A DNA stretch of 64,000 nt from Mycobacterium sp. URHD0025 (GCF_000426065.1 NZ_KE384491.1:522280-586279); one strand, 5' to 3'. Positions 42,812-51,169 are shown, numbered from the stretch's first letter. The notes: a model not told the origin generated them from the sequence alone. Translations and numbers: made by a program.

Positions 42812-43597
42812 ATGTCGGAAAGCGCACGCAGAATCGTTGTCGTCGGGGCTGGATCCGGCATCGGAGCGGCCACCGCGGCGCACTTTCACCAACGCGGCGA
42901 CCACGTGCTCGCCGTCGACCTGCGCACCAACGAGACACCGGCTTCCGAACACGCCACCTGCGACCTACGCGATGCCGATGACATCGCCAGGTTCCTGAGC
43001 GAGATCGGTGACGGCTGGGACATGCTGGCGCACGTCGCAGGAGTCCCGGGCACTGCACCGGCAGCCGACGTCCTGAAGGTCAACTATCTCGGCATGCGAC
43101 TGATGGTCGAGGGCATGTTGCCGCTACTGCGGCAGGGCGGCTCGATCGTCACGGTGGCATCGACCGCGGCGTTGGGCTGGCAACAACGCCTCGACATCCT
43201 CGACGGGCTGCTCGAGCTCGCCGACGGAGATGCGGTGGCGCAGTGGCAGACCGGACAGGATCCGAACTTCCCTGTGTACACCACCTCGAAGCAGGCCGCG
43301 ATCCTGTTCACCAAACGGCTGGCGGGACCGGCCTGGTCCAAGTACGGGGTGCGGGTCAATACCGTCAGCCCCGGCCCCGTCGAGACACCCATCCTGACCG
43401 ATTTCGAACAGACCATGGGCAAGGACGTTCTCGATTTGGTTCGGGCGACGGTGGGCCGGCACGCCACGGTCGACGATGTGGTGCCGCTGATCGCCTTCTT
43501 GGCATCTCCCGAGGCACGCTGGGTCAACGGTCAGGACATCCAGGTCGACGGAGGCTTCATCGCGTCGATGAGCAATGGGGCCCCGATCGCCCTCTGA
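42812..43597 (+). CDS. Short-chain dehydrogenase/reductase (3-alpha-HSD-like)
   Basis: 261-residue classical SDR. Cofactor loop VVVGAGSGIGAATAAHF, VAGVPG for the NAG region, catalytic Ser in VTVASTAALG, and catalytic YTTSK. It has an insertion after the Ser strand (LDILDGLLELADGDAVAQWQ), as in 3-alpha-hydroxysteroid dehydrogenase/carbonyl reductase. Substrate is a secondary alcohol or ketone by inference. ATG 42812; monocistronic or read through to the P450 90 bp downstream, which has its own operator. Confidence 0.87.
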   Translation: MSESARRIVVVGAGSGIGAATAAHFHQRGDHVLAVDLRTNETPASEHATCDLRDADDIARFLSEIGDGWDMLAHVAGVPGTAPAADVLKVNYLGMRLMVEGMLPLLRQGGSIVTVASTAALGWQQRLDILDGLLELADGDAVAQWQTGQDPNFPVYTTSKQAAILFTKRLAGPAWSKYGVRVNTVSPGPVETPILTDFEQTMGKDVLDLVRATVGRHATVDDVVPLIAFLASPEARWVNGQDIQVDGGFIASMSNGAPIAL

Positions 43598-43621
43598 CGG
43601 TCCACATGCGATCGCACTTCA

Positions 43622-43642
43622 TTACTGTAATATTTACAGTAA
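43622..43642. promoter_or_regulatory. Regulon operator site I, perfect palindrome
   Basis: TTACTGTAA, TAT, TTACAGTAA: perfect 9-bp arms, extended to 10 by flanking A and T. Cores at 43624 and 43636 are 12 bp apart. It is the best example in the window and lies 44 bp upstream of the P450-TetR operon. Confidence 0.9.
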
Positions 43643-43686
43643 TATGCATCAGCATCGTGAATCCCGTGCGAACGGTGGGGTGAGCT

Positions 43687-44919
43687 GTGGAAAGTGAAGT
43701 GCAGGACGTCGCTGCCGGCGAAGCCGCCGACGCGTCCGCCACCGGCACTGCCGCCCTACTACGCGATCCGTACCCGATCTTCGCGTGGCACCGCGCACAG
43801 CACGGGGTGTTTCGCGGCTCTGTGATGGACTGGTCCAAGACGCCCGATTCGCTACTGCCAGAACACCAATTCGCGGCCGTGTCATTCGACGCGGTCAATA
43901 CCGTGTTCCGGGACGGCAAATCGTTCAACTCGACGATCTACGACAACACCATCGGCCTCTTCATCGGCCCCACCATCCTGGCGATGCAGGGCAAAACCCA
44001 CCGCGACCATCGCAACCTGGTCTCGGCCGCCTTCAAGTCGCGTTCGCTGCAACGGTGGGAACCCGAGATCGTCCGCCCCATCTGCGAGGCGCTCGTCGAT
44101 GAGTTCATCGAGGCCGGCACCGCTGATCTGGTGCGCGATTTCACCTTCGAATTTCCGACTCGGGTGATCTCGACGCTGCTCGGCCTGCCTGAGGAAGACT
44201 TGCCCTGGTTCCGGAAACGGGCCGTCGAACTGATCAGTTACACGGTGAAGTACAAGCGCGCTTTCGAAGCCTCCGCGGCGTTGAAAGACTATTTCCTCGG
44301 CCAGATCGAGCTACGCCGCTCCAAGCCCACCGACGACATCATCGGCGACCTCGTCACCGCCGAGATCGACGGCGAGAGGCTGACCGATGAGGCCATCTAT
44401 TCGTTCCTGCGGCTGCTGCTGCCCGCCGGGCTGGAGACCACCTACCGCTCTTCGGGCAATCTGCTGTACCTGTTGCTCACCCACCCTGAGCAATTCGCCG
44501 CCGTGCAGGCCGACCATGGGCTCATCGGCCAGGCGATCGAAGAGGGATTGCGGTACGAGACGCCTCTCACCACAGTGCAACGCTCGGCTACGCGGGACAC
44601 CGAACTCGAGGGTGTGGCGCTGCCGGCAGGCGCGGTGATCGACGTCTGCATGGGTTCTGCCAACCGCGACGAGAACCGGTGGGAAAGGCCCGAGGAGTTC
44701 GACATCTTCCGGAAGCGGGTGCCACACATCACCTTTGCCGCTGGAGAGCACACCTGCCTAGGACTGCACCTGGCCCGGATGGAGACCAGGGTGGCCATGG
44801 AGAGCCTGCTCGGCCGGGTCCGCGGTCTCGAGCTGGTCACCGATGACGGCCCGCACATCTACGGGCAGCCGTTCCGCTCCCCTACTGCCATACCCGTCAC
44901 GTTCGACCCGATCCGCTGA
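43687..44919 (+). CDS. Cytochrome P450 (bacterial class I type)
   Basis: 410-residue P450. I-helix LLPAGLETTYRS (Glu-Thr pair), ExxR in EEGLRYETP, heme loop FAAGEHTCLGLHLARME. GTG 43687 has GGTGAG upstream. Resembles the CYP123/CYP-terpenoid-like mycobacterial P450s, with the family not decided. It is followed after 11 bp by the TetR gene, so the pair forms an operon behind the perfect operator. Confidence 0.9.
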   Translation: MESEVQDVAAGEAADASATGTAALLRDPYPIFAWHRAQHGVFRGSVMDWSKTPDSLLPEHQFAAVSFDAVNTVFRDGKSFNSTIYDNTIGLFIGPTILAMQGKTHRDHRNLVSAAFKSRSLQRWEPEIVRPICEALVDEFIEAGTADLVRDFTFEFPTRVISTLLGLPEEDLPWFRKRAVELISYTVKYKRAFEASAALKDYFLGQIELRRSKPTDDIIGDLVTAEIDGERLTDEAIYSFLRLLLPAGLETTYRSSGNLLYLLLTHPEQFAAVQADHGLIGQAIEEGLRYETPLTTVQRSATRDTELEGVALPAGAVIDVCMGSANRDENRWERPEEFDIFRKRVPHITFAAGEHTCLGLHLARMETRVAMESLLGRVRGLELVTDDGPHIYGQPFRSPTAIPVTFDPIR

Positions 44920-44930
44920 AGGACGATGCC

Positions 44931-45629
44931 ATGGTCAGGCCCGTGAACACCAGTGGTCGTCAACGCCGCGAACGCGGGTCGATCAGCGTCGACGAAATCC
45001 TGCGCGGCGCTTTCGAAATCGCCGACGAGGTGTCGATCGACAACCTCAGCATGCCGCAGCTGGCCCGGCATCTCGATGTCGGGGTCACCAGTATCTACTG
45101 GTACTTCCGCCGCAAAGATCAGCTGCTCGACGCGATGACCGAGCGCGTCCTGCTCGATTACGACCTCAGCGTGCTGTCCATCGACGCGGACACCTGGCGG
45201 GACTCCCTGCGCATCCATGCCCACCGCATGCGCGAGATGTTCACCGAGAATCCGATCATGTGTGATCTCATCCTGATCCGCGGGACCCGCGGCGTGCCGG
45301 CGGCCCGCATCGCGCTGGAGAAGATCGAGCAGCCGGTGGCCGCGCTGGTGGCGGCCGGGCTCACTGCCAAGCAGGCTTTCGACACCTACACGGCCATTTC
45401 GGTGCTCGTCCGCAGTTCCGCTGTGCTGCAGCGCTTGCAGAGCCGGACCGCGGACGATCAGTTTCCCCGCGAGTACTGGGAACAGGTGATCGATGCCGAG
45501 GCGATGCCGCTGATCGCCTCGATCCCGGGGCGCGGCTACCGAATCGGCATGGCCGACGACGGCAACTTCGACCACATCCTCGACAGCATTCTCGATCGTG
45601 CTGAGGCATTCTGCCGAGCAGACGCATAA
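44931..45629 (+). CDS. TetR/AcrR regulator, candidate regulator of the whole TTACnGTAA regulon
   Basis: 232-residue regulator. N-terminal arm is basic (RQRRERG); the HTH is NLSMPQLARHLDVGVTSIYW then YFRRKDQLLDAM. The C-terminal part (MREMFTENPIMCDLILIRGT and onward) is a TetR ligand domain. It is co-transcribed with the P450 behind the only perfect operator, the position expected of an autorepressor. The other island TetR genes have their own different palindromes nearby. Its last residues (CRADA) and stop are encoded by the left arm of a dispersed hairpin. Confidence 0.87.
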   Translation: MVRPVNTSGRQRRERGSISVDEILRGAFEIADEVSIDNLSMPQLARHLDVGVTSIYWYFRRKDQLLDAMTERVLLDYDLSVLSIDADTWRDSLRIHAHRMREMFTENPIMCDLILIRGTRGVPAARIALEKIEQPVAALVAAGLTAKQAFDTYTAISVLVRSSAVLQRLQSRTADDQFPREYWEQVIDAEAMPLIASIPGRGYRIGMADDGNFDHILDSILDRAEAFCRADA

Positions 45630-45672
45630 TCGCACTCCCGGGTACGCAAATGTGCGAGTTTGCGTCTGCTCG
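45615..45672. repeat. Dispersed intergenic hairpin, family 1 (copy d)
   Basis: Left arm 45615-45635 (CGAGCAGACGCA, variable bases, TCGCAC) and right arm 45652-45672 (GTGCGA, variable bases, TGCGTCTGCTCG). It lies between the convergent TetR and ALDH genes; the TetR stop codon TAA is inside the left arm. Confidence 0.8.
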
Positions 45673-45683
45673 CGGAAAGACCG

Positions 45684-47219
45684 CTAGTGCCGGGGCAGCC
45701 GCCAGCCGATCGTTTTGGTTTCGGTGTACTGAGCGAACCCCTCTATGCCGCATTGTCTTCCGACGCCACTGTTCTTGTACCCGCCGAATGGGGCGTCGGC
45801 CCCGTAGTACATCCCGCCGTTGACACCGATGGCGCCGGTGCGGATCCGCCGGGCGACGCCCATCGCCCGCTCCGATGACGCGGACATCACCGCGCCGGCC
45901 AAGCCGAACGCGCTGTCGTTGGCGATCCGCACCGCCTCGTCGTCATCGTCGAACGGCAACATCACCAGCACCGGACCGAACACCTCGTCCTGGGCGATCG
46001 CCGATCGTGGATCTGCCCCGACGATGACGGTGGGTGCCACGAAGTGCCCGTCGCGCAGATGGCCTGCCAAACCGGCGACCTCGCCGCCGCCCACCGCGAT
46101 GTCCGCGCCGTCGCGTCGCGCACCGTCGATGGCGTCGAGCACCCGTTGCTTCTGCGCCGCACTGATCAAGGGGCCGACGAGCGTGGTCGGCAAGGCGGGA
46201 TCGCCCACCGGGACCGCTCCGAAGGCCATCGTCACATTGGCAACCGCCTCGTCGAACAGGCTGCGGTGCACCAGCATCCGGGTGTTGGCCGCACACGCCT
46301 GCCCGGCGTGCACGCAGGCTCCGATGGCGCCGGGGATGATGTGGGCGGCCTTCGCGTCGTCGAGCACGATCATCGCCGACTTGCCGCCGAGTTCGAGGAA
46401 TGTGCGCTTCATGGTGTCGGCGCCGACGCGCATCAGATGCCGGCCGACTGCCGTCGACCCGGTGAACGACACCATGTCGACACGCGGGTCGGTGCCCAGT
46501 CGCCCGGCCACCTCGTTGGACGGCGTGGGCACCACATTGACCACGCCGGGTGGCATGTCGGTGCGCTCCGCGATCAGCCGGCCCAACCGGGTGGCATTCC
46601 ACGGGGTGTTCGGATCTGGTTTGAGCACAACGGTATTGCCTGCGGCCAGCGCCGGCCCGAGCTTGTTGAGGATCACCTCGATCGGGAAGTTCGACGGGGT
46701 GATCGCGGCCACCACACCGACCGCCTCTTTGACCACCGTGCGGGCATTGCGCTCACCGAACAGCCCGCCGCCGTCGAGAGTCCGCTCCCATTCGAATTCA
46801 TCGATCAGGCGGGCCGGGTACCGCAGCGCATCGGCCAGCGGCCAGTCCAGCTGGGCATTTTCCGTCGTCATCGCCGGGCATCCCACCTCGGCGATCAATT
46901 CCTCACGCAGATCGTCCTTTTCGGCCTCGATCGCGGCCTGCAATTGGGCCAGCACGCGCCGACGCAACTCACGATTGGTGCTCCAGTCGGAATCGTCGAA
47001 CGCACGCCGGGCAGCCCCGATCGCGTTATCCATATCGTGCGCACCGGCGGCCGCAGTCGTCCCCAGCACCAGACCGGTGGCGGGGCTGAGGTTGTCGAAT
47101 TCGGCACCTGAGGCCGCGGCCACCAGCTCGCCGTCGATCAACATGCGTTTCTCGGCCCGCCCGGCGGCCCGTTTCCCGATGTCGACACTGGTGACGGCCT
47201 GATCGACGACTTCGCTCAC
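45684..47219 (-). CDS. Aldehyde dehydrogenase (AldA-like)
   Basis: 511-residue ALDH. TPSNFPIEVILNKLGPALAA, SFTGSTAVGRHLMRVG, catalytic Glu in FLELGGKSAMIV, catalytic Cys in HAGQACAANTRML, and QDEVFGPVLVMLPF. I choose GTG 47219; a GTG at 47225 would touch operator J. With the -10-like TACAGT inside the operator, the transcript would be leaderless or nearly so. It would convert a pathway aldehyde to the acid. Resembles Rv0768 AldA, which in M. tuberculosis also neighbours TetR, P450 and SDR genes, though in a different order. Confidence 0.9.
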   Translation of the reverse strand: MSEVVDQAVTSVDIGKRAAGRAEKRMLIDGELVAAASGAEFDNLSPATGLVLGTTAAAGAHDMDNAIGAARRAFDDSDWSTNRELRRRVLAQLQAAIEAEKDDLREELIAEVGCPAMTTENAQLDWPLADALRYPARLIDEFEWERTLDGGGLFGERNARTVVKEAVGVVAAITPSNFPIEVILNKLGPALAAGNTVVLKPDPNTPWNATRLGRLIAERTDMPPGVVNVVPTPSNEVAGRLGTDPRVDMVSFTGSTAVGRHLMRVGADTMKRTFLELGGKSAMIVLDDAKAAHIIPGAIGACVHAGQACAANTRMLVHRSLFDEAVANVTMAFGAVPVGDPALPTTLVGPLISAAQKQRVLDAIDGARRDGADIAVGGGEVAGLAGHLRDGHFVAPTVIVGADPRSAIAQDEVFGPVLVMLPFDDDDEAVRIANDSAFGLAGAVMSASSERAMGVARRIRTGAIGVNGGMYYGADAPFGGYKNSGVGRQCGIEGFAQYTETKTIGWRLPRH

Positions 47220-47224
47220 GCCCA

Positions 47225-47245
47225 CAACTGTAACACTTACAGTAA
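47225..47245. promoter_or_regulatory. Regulon operator site J
   Basis: CAACTGTAA, three bases, TTACAGTAA. Cores at 47227 and 47239 are 12 bp apart; 16 of 18 positions match. It abuts the ALDH start at 47219, so bound protein would block the start site of transcription. Confidence 0.85.
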
Positions 47246-47254
47246 TACCCTCGA

Positions 47255-47318
47255 CCGCCGAAATGGCATTCCAGCAGAGAAAGTTCGAGCAGGGACCTGC
47301 CGGAATGCCGTTTCGCGG
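47255..47318. repeat. Dispersed intergenic hairpin, family 2 (copy a)
   Basis: Left arm 47255-47277 holds CCGCCGAAATGGCATTCC then AGCAG; right arm 47297-47318 holds CTGCCGGAATGCCGTTTCGC then GG. The stem has a few mismatches and a loop of about 19 nt. It sits just after the stop of the minus-strand molybdopterin oxidoreductase gene. Confidence 0.75.
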
Positions 47319-47322
47319 AGGA

Positions 47323-49506
47323 TCAGCAGCGTTCCACCTGCACCGGCACGCCCGTCAGCCAGGACATGCCGGCCAGCGCCTCGACATCGCCCGGATCGCT
47401 CGACATCAATTGATTGACATTGGCCCCACCCGCCTGATTCGCGATCCGCCAGCCGCCACTCCCCTTGTGCCCCCAACCATGCGGTATCGCGACCGTGCCG
47501 CGCATGATGTCGTCGGTGAGTGACAGCGCGATGTCGATCTGGCCGTACGGTGAGCGCACCCGCACGGCGTCGCCGTCGGACAACTGCCGGGAGGCGGCAT
47601 CGTCGGAATGCATGAGTGCGCACTGAGTCCTGTTGCCGCGCATCAGCAATGGCGAATTGTGCAGCCAGGAGTTCTCTGATCGCGATTCCCGCATGCCGAT
47701 CATCCGCAGCGGATAGCCGTCCGGCTTCGTACGTTGCGACAGTCCGGCGATCTCGGCGGCGATGTCCACGTGCGCGAGCCGAACGCGCCCCTTGGGGTAC
47801 ACGACGACCTCACCGAGCACGCCGGTACGGATGTCCGGTGCCACCACCACGCCGTGCGGATGTTGCTCGACCAGGCGGCGGAACGTCAGCCCGCCGCGGC
47901 GCAACCCGAAACGGTCACCGCCGTCGGCCATCCGGATCATCATGTCGATCATCGGCCGCGGGCTCATACGCTTGCCGCGCCGCGCAGCGCGTCGGGCCGC
48001 CAGCCGAATCGCCGTGAAAACTGGTGTGCGCACGCCCATGCGGCCAATCAGGTCGACGATGATGTCCCATTCGGTGCGGGCCTGCCCCCGTGGCGGCACC
48101 ACCGCATCGGTGGCCTGACGGAACGGCGTGGCCTGGAACATCTGGAACGTAACGGCGAAGTCGTCGCGCTCGTACATGGTCGTCACGGGCAGCACATAGT
48201 CGCAGTGCGCGGTGGTCTCGTTGACGTAGAGATCCAGCCCGACCGCGAGGTCCGTTGCCTCCAATGCGTCTTCGAGTTCTCGGCCGTTGGGGACAGACAG
48301 CACCGGATTGCCGGCACCGATGAACATGGCCCTGACCTGTCGGCGACCCGGCGTGGTGATCTCCTTGGCCATGAACGCGGCGGGCTCGGCTCCGATCACC
48401 AACGGCAGGCCGCCGACCCGCGTGCGTTTGTTCCGGTAGCTGCGGCGCAGCGAAGCGCCCATCGCCAGCGATCCCCATTTCTGACCGGGAATGCCGAGTG
48501 TGCTGAAAACACTGCCGCCCGGGGTGTCCAGATTGCCGGCCACCAGATTGACAGCGTCGAGCAAGTACGTCGTCAGCGTGCCGTTACGGCCGACGCAGGT
48601 GCCGAGCCGGCCGTAGACGGCGGCCCGTTCTGTGGCGGCGAGATCGCGAGCCAGTGTGCGCACCGTATCCGCGTCGATGCCGGTGTGCCGTTGCGTGGCC
48701 TCCGGGCTGAACCGCATGGATTGCGCGCGCAGCCAGTCCAGCCCGTCGGCCTGGGTTGCCGCCCGCGAACTGACCAGCCCCTCGGCGAACAACACCTGCA
48801 AGATGGACAACAGCAGGTAAGCGTCGGCATCCGGGACGATCCCCAGCCATTCGAACTGGGCAGCGGTCTCACTGCGCCGAGGATCGATGACCACTACCCG
48901 CCCGCCGCGCCTGACGATGTCGTGCATGCGGTCCTTGATCCGCGGCGCGGTGAGGAAACTGCCGTGGGACACCACCGGATTCGCGCCGAGCATGACCAAT
49001 AGATCGGTACGCATCACATCCGGGATCGGCACGGGAAACGGGGCACCATAGAGAAACTGGTTGGCCAGCAGGCGGCTGCTGGTGTCCTGGGTGGACGAGC
49101 TGAAAAAGTGACTGTCACCGCCGATGCCCTTGGCGAATGCCATCGCGGCGAACAGATGCGAATAGCTGAAGGCCGCCGGATTGCCCATGTACCACGCGAG
49201 CGCACCCGATCCGTGGCGGCGGTGGATCTCGGTGAGCCGCGCAGCGATGTCGTCGAGCGCCGTATCCCAGCTGACCGGTTCGAAACCGTCCCCAGCGCGT
49301 TTCAGCGGCGTGGTGATCCGGTCCGGATCGTTGACCACCTCGGTGAACGCGATGCCTTTCTGGCAGGCGAATCCGGCCGAAAGCGGGTGATCTTTGTCCG
49401 GGCGCAGGGCGGTGAGCCTGCCGTCCTCGACCGTGGCGATCATGCCGCACAGGGGCTCGCAGATCCGGCAGAACGTCACCTTGGACTCGGCCTTGCTCTC
49501 GATCAC
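47323..49506 (-). CDS. Molybdopterin-dependent oxidoreductase (DMSO reductase/formate dehydrogenase superfamily)
   Basis: 727-residue protein. The N-terminal [4Fe-4S] site is FCRICEPLCGM followed by GFACQKG (C-x2-C-x3-C and a distal C). Molybdopterin-binding regions include VMLGANPVVSHGSFLTAPRI, VVVIDPRRSETA, AMFIGAGNPVLSVPNGRE and the C-terminal NRTQCALMHSDDAASRQLSD. No Tat signal is evident, so it is probably cytosolic. Enzymes of this kind hydroxylate side chains with water (as in steroid C25 dehydrogenase) or reduce oxides; which one applies is unknown. GTG 49506 lies 11 bp from operator K, shared with the divergent DUF35 operon. Confidence 0.87.
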   Translation of the reverse strand: MIESKAESKVTFCRICEPLCGMIATVEDGRLTALRPDKDHPLSAGFACQKGIAFTEVVNDPDRITTPLKRAGDGFEPVSWDTALDDIAARLTEIHRRHGSGALAWYMGNPAAFSYSHLFAAMAFAKGIGGDSHFFSSSTQDTSSRLLANQFLYGAPFPVPIPDVMRTDLLVMLGANPVVSHGSFLTAPRIKDRMHDIVRRGGRVVVIDPRRSETAAQFEWLGIVPDADAYLLLSILQVLFAEGLVSSRAATQADGLDWLRAQSMRFSPEATQRHTGIDADTVRTLARDLAATERAAVYGRLGTCVGRNGTLTTYLLDAVNLVAGNLDTPGGSVFSTLGIPGQKWGSLAMGASLRRSYRNKRTRVGGLPLVIGAEPAAFMAKEITTPGRRQVRAMFIGAGNPVLSVPNGRELEDALEATDLAVGLDLYVNETTAHCDYVLPVTTMYERDDFAVTFQMFQATPFRQATDAVVPPRGQARTEWDIIVDLIGRMGVRTPVFTAIRLAARRAARRGKRMSPRPMIDMMIRMADGGDRFGLRRGGLTFRRLVEQHPHGVVVAPDIRTGVLGEVVVYPKGRVRLAHVDIAAEIAGLSQRTKPDGYPLRMIGMRESRSENSWLHNSPLLMRGNRTQCALMHSDDAASRQLSDGDAVRVRSPYGQIDIALSLTDDIMRGTVAIPHGWGHKGSGGWRIANQAGGANVNQLMSSDPGDVEALAGMSWLTGVPVQVERC

Positions 49507-49516
49507 CGGAACTAGG

Positions 49517-49537
49517 TTACTGTAAGAGTTACAGTTG
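49517..49537. promoter_or_regulatory. Regulon operator site K
   Basis: TTACTGTAA, three bases, TTACAGTTG. Cores at 49519 and 49531 are 12 bp apart; 16 of 18 positions match. It is shared by the molybdopterin oxidoreductase gene and the divergent DUF35-thiolase-amidohydrolase genes. Confidence 0.85.
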
Positions 49538-49573
49538 CTATACCCTTTTGGTCGAACACGGAGGATCGCACGC

Positions 49574-49999
49574 ATGCAGAAGGCCCTTGCGCCGGGTATC
49601 TCGACCTGGCCCGACGCCGCCCCGCAACTGATCGGCTGCCGCTGCACCGACTGCGCGGCCACCACCTTCCCCGCCCAGGCCCGCTGCCCGCGATGCAGCA
49701 GCGCCAACACCGCCGAAACACTGCTCCCCCGCCGCGGCACCGTCATCGCCTGGACCACCCAGGGCTTCCCACCCGGAGCCCCCTACAAGGGACCCACCGG
49801 AAAAGACTTCACCCCCTTCGGCGTCGGCCTCGTCGAACTCACCGACGACACCGGCCCCGTCCTGCGCGTCGAGGGCCGCCTCACCGAAAACGACCCAGCC
49901 AAACTGCAATTCGGCATGGACGTCGAACTCACCATGATCCCCTTCACCACCGACGAAGAAGGCAACCAGGTTGTCACCTTCGCCTTCCAGCCCATCTAG
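49574..49999 (+). CDS. DUF35 / Zn-ribbon OB-fold acyl-CoA-associated protein
   Basis: 141-residue protein with an N-terminal zinc ribbon (CRCTDC and CPRC) and a C-terminal OB fold (GTVIAWTTQGFPPG, FGVGLVELTD, GMDVELTMIPF). DUF35 proteins pair with SCP2-type thiolases or aldolases, as ChsH2 with Ltp2 in steroid side-chain cleavage; the thiolase-like gene follows after 14 bp. GGAGG precedes ATG 49574. Codon use is unlike its neighbours, with strong preference for C-ending and A-ending codons (GAA, AAA, CTC, GTC). Confidence 0.87.
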   Translation: MQKALAPGISTWPDAAPQLIGCRCTDCAATTFPAQARCPRCSSANTAETLLPRRGTVIAWTTQGFPPGAPYKGPTGKDFTPFGVGLVELTDDTGPVLRVEGRLTENDPAKLQFGMDVELTMIPFTTDEEGNQVVTFAFQPI

Positions 50000-50013
50000 A
50001 AAGGCCGCGCAAC

Positions 50014-51162
50014 ATGACCAATGACGTAGCGATCATCGGCGTCGGCCTGCACCCGTTCGGCCGGTTCGAGGGCAAGTCCGCGATGCAGATGGGGGTGGAC
50101 GCGGTCTTCGCCGCTGTCGCCGATGCCGGGGTGGAGTGGCGCCAAATCCAAGCTGCAACGGGAGGCAGTTGGACGGTGGCCAACCCGGACGCCATCGTCG
50201 GGATGGTCGGGCTGAGCGGTATCCCGTTCACCAACGTGTTCAATGCCTGCGCCACCGCGGCCAGCGCCACCAAGGCGTGTGCTGACGGAATTCGGCTCGG
50301 CGACTACGACATCGGCATTGCCGTCGGCTTGGACAAGCACCCGCGCGGCGCGTTCACCGAGGACCCGGCGCTGGTCGGGATGCCCAGCTGGTACGCGGAG
50401 AACGGCCAGTACCTCACCACCCAGTTCTTCGGCATGAAGGCCAACCGCTACCTGCACGAGCACAACATCTCGCAGCGCACGCTCGCGAAGGTGGCCAACA
50501 AGAACTTCCGCAACGGCGCACTGAACCCGAACGCGTTCCGGCGCAAGCCGATCAGCGAGGACGACATCCTCAACTCGACGATGCTCAACTATCCGCTGAC
50601 CCAGTACATGTTCTGCGCTCCCGACGAGGGTGCGGCCGCGGTGGTGATGTGCCGGGCCGACATCGCCCATCGCTACACCGACAAGCCGGTATACCTCAAG
50701 GCAGTCGAGGTCCGGACCCGGCGTTACGGCGCGTATGAAGTCAACACCACCTGCGCACCGGTGGAAGAGGACGTCGCACCGACCGTGTACGCCGCGCGTG
50801 CGGCGTTCGAAAAAGCCGGGGTGTCGCCCGTTGACGTCGATGTCGTACAGCTCCAGGACACCGATGCCGGCGCCGAGATCATCCACATGGCCGAATGCGG
50901 CTTCTGCGCCGACGGTGACCAGGAGAAGCTGCTGGCCGACGGCGCCACCGAGATCGGCGGATCGCTGCCGATCAACACCGACGGCGGGCTGATCGCCAAC
51001 GGCGAGCCGATCGGCGCCTCGGGTCTGCGCCAGATCCACGAGCTGGTACGCCAACTCCGCGGCGAGGCCGGCGACCGGCAGGTGCCGGGCAGCCCGCGCG
51101 TCGGCTTCGCCCAGCTCTACGGCGCCCCCGGCACCGCCGCCGCCACGGTCCTCACACTTTGA
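50014..51162 (+). CDS. Thiolase-superfamily lipid-transfer/SCP2-type protein (Ltp2-like aldolase candidate)
   Basis: 382-residue thiolase-fold protein. Start VAIIGVGLHPFGRF, nucleophile region VFNACATAASATKACADG, later GLIANGEPIGASGLRQIHEL and a C-terminal GAPGTAAATVLTL. The usual His of condensing thiolases is replaced in VQLQDTDAGAEIIHMAECG, which points to the Ltp2/retro-aldolase group rather than beta-ketothiolase. With the DUF35 partner it probably cleaves a C-C bond of a hydroxyacyl-CoA; this is inference. AAAGG precedes ATG 50014. Confidence 0.85.
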   Translation: MTNDVAIIGVGLHPFGRFEGKSAMQMGVDAVFAAVADAGVEWRQIQAATGGSWTVANPDAIVGMVGLSGIPFTNVFNACATAASATKACADGIRLGDYDIGIAVGLDKHPRGAFTEDPALVGMPSWYAENGQYLTTQFFGMKANRYLHEHNISQRTLAKVANKNFRNGALNPNAFRRKPISEDDILNSTMLNYPLTQYMFCAPDEGAAAVVMCRADIAHRYTDKPVYLKAVEVRTRRYGAYEVNTTCAPVEEDVAPTVYAARAAFEKAGVSPVDVDVVQLQDTDAGAEIIHMAECGFCADGDQEKLLADGATEIGGSLPINTDGGLIANGEPIGASGLRQIHELVRQLRGEAGDRQVPGSPRVGFAQLYGAPGTAAATVLTL

Positions 51163-51169
51163 TTGCCGG

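Noticed and set aside
49507..49758. N-terminal extension of the molybdopterin oxidoreductase frame
   Set aside because: It would run through operator K and into the divergent DUF35 gene; the iron-sulfur domain begins right after GTG 49506.
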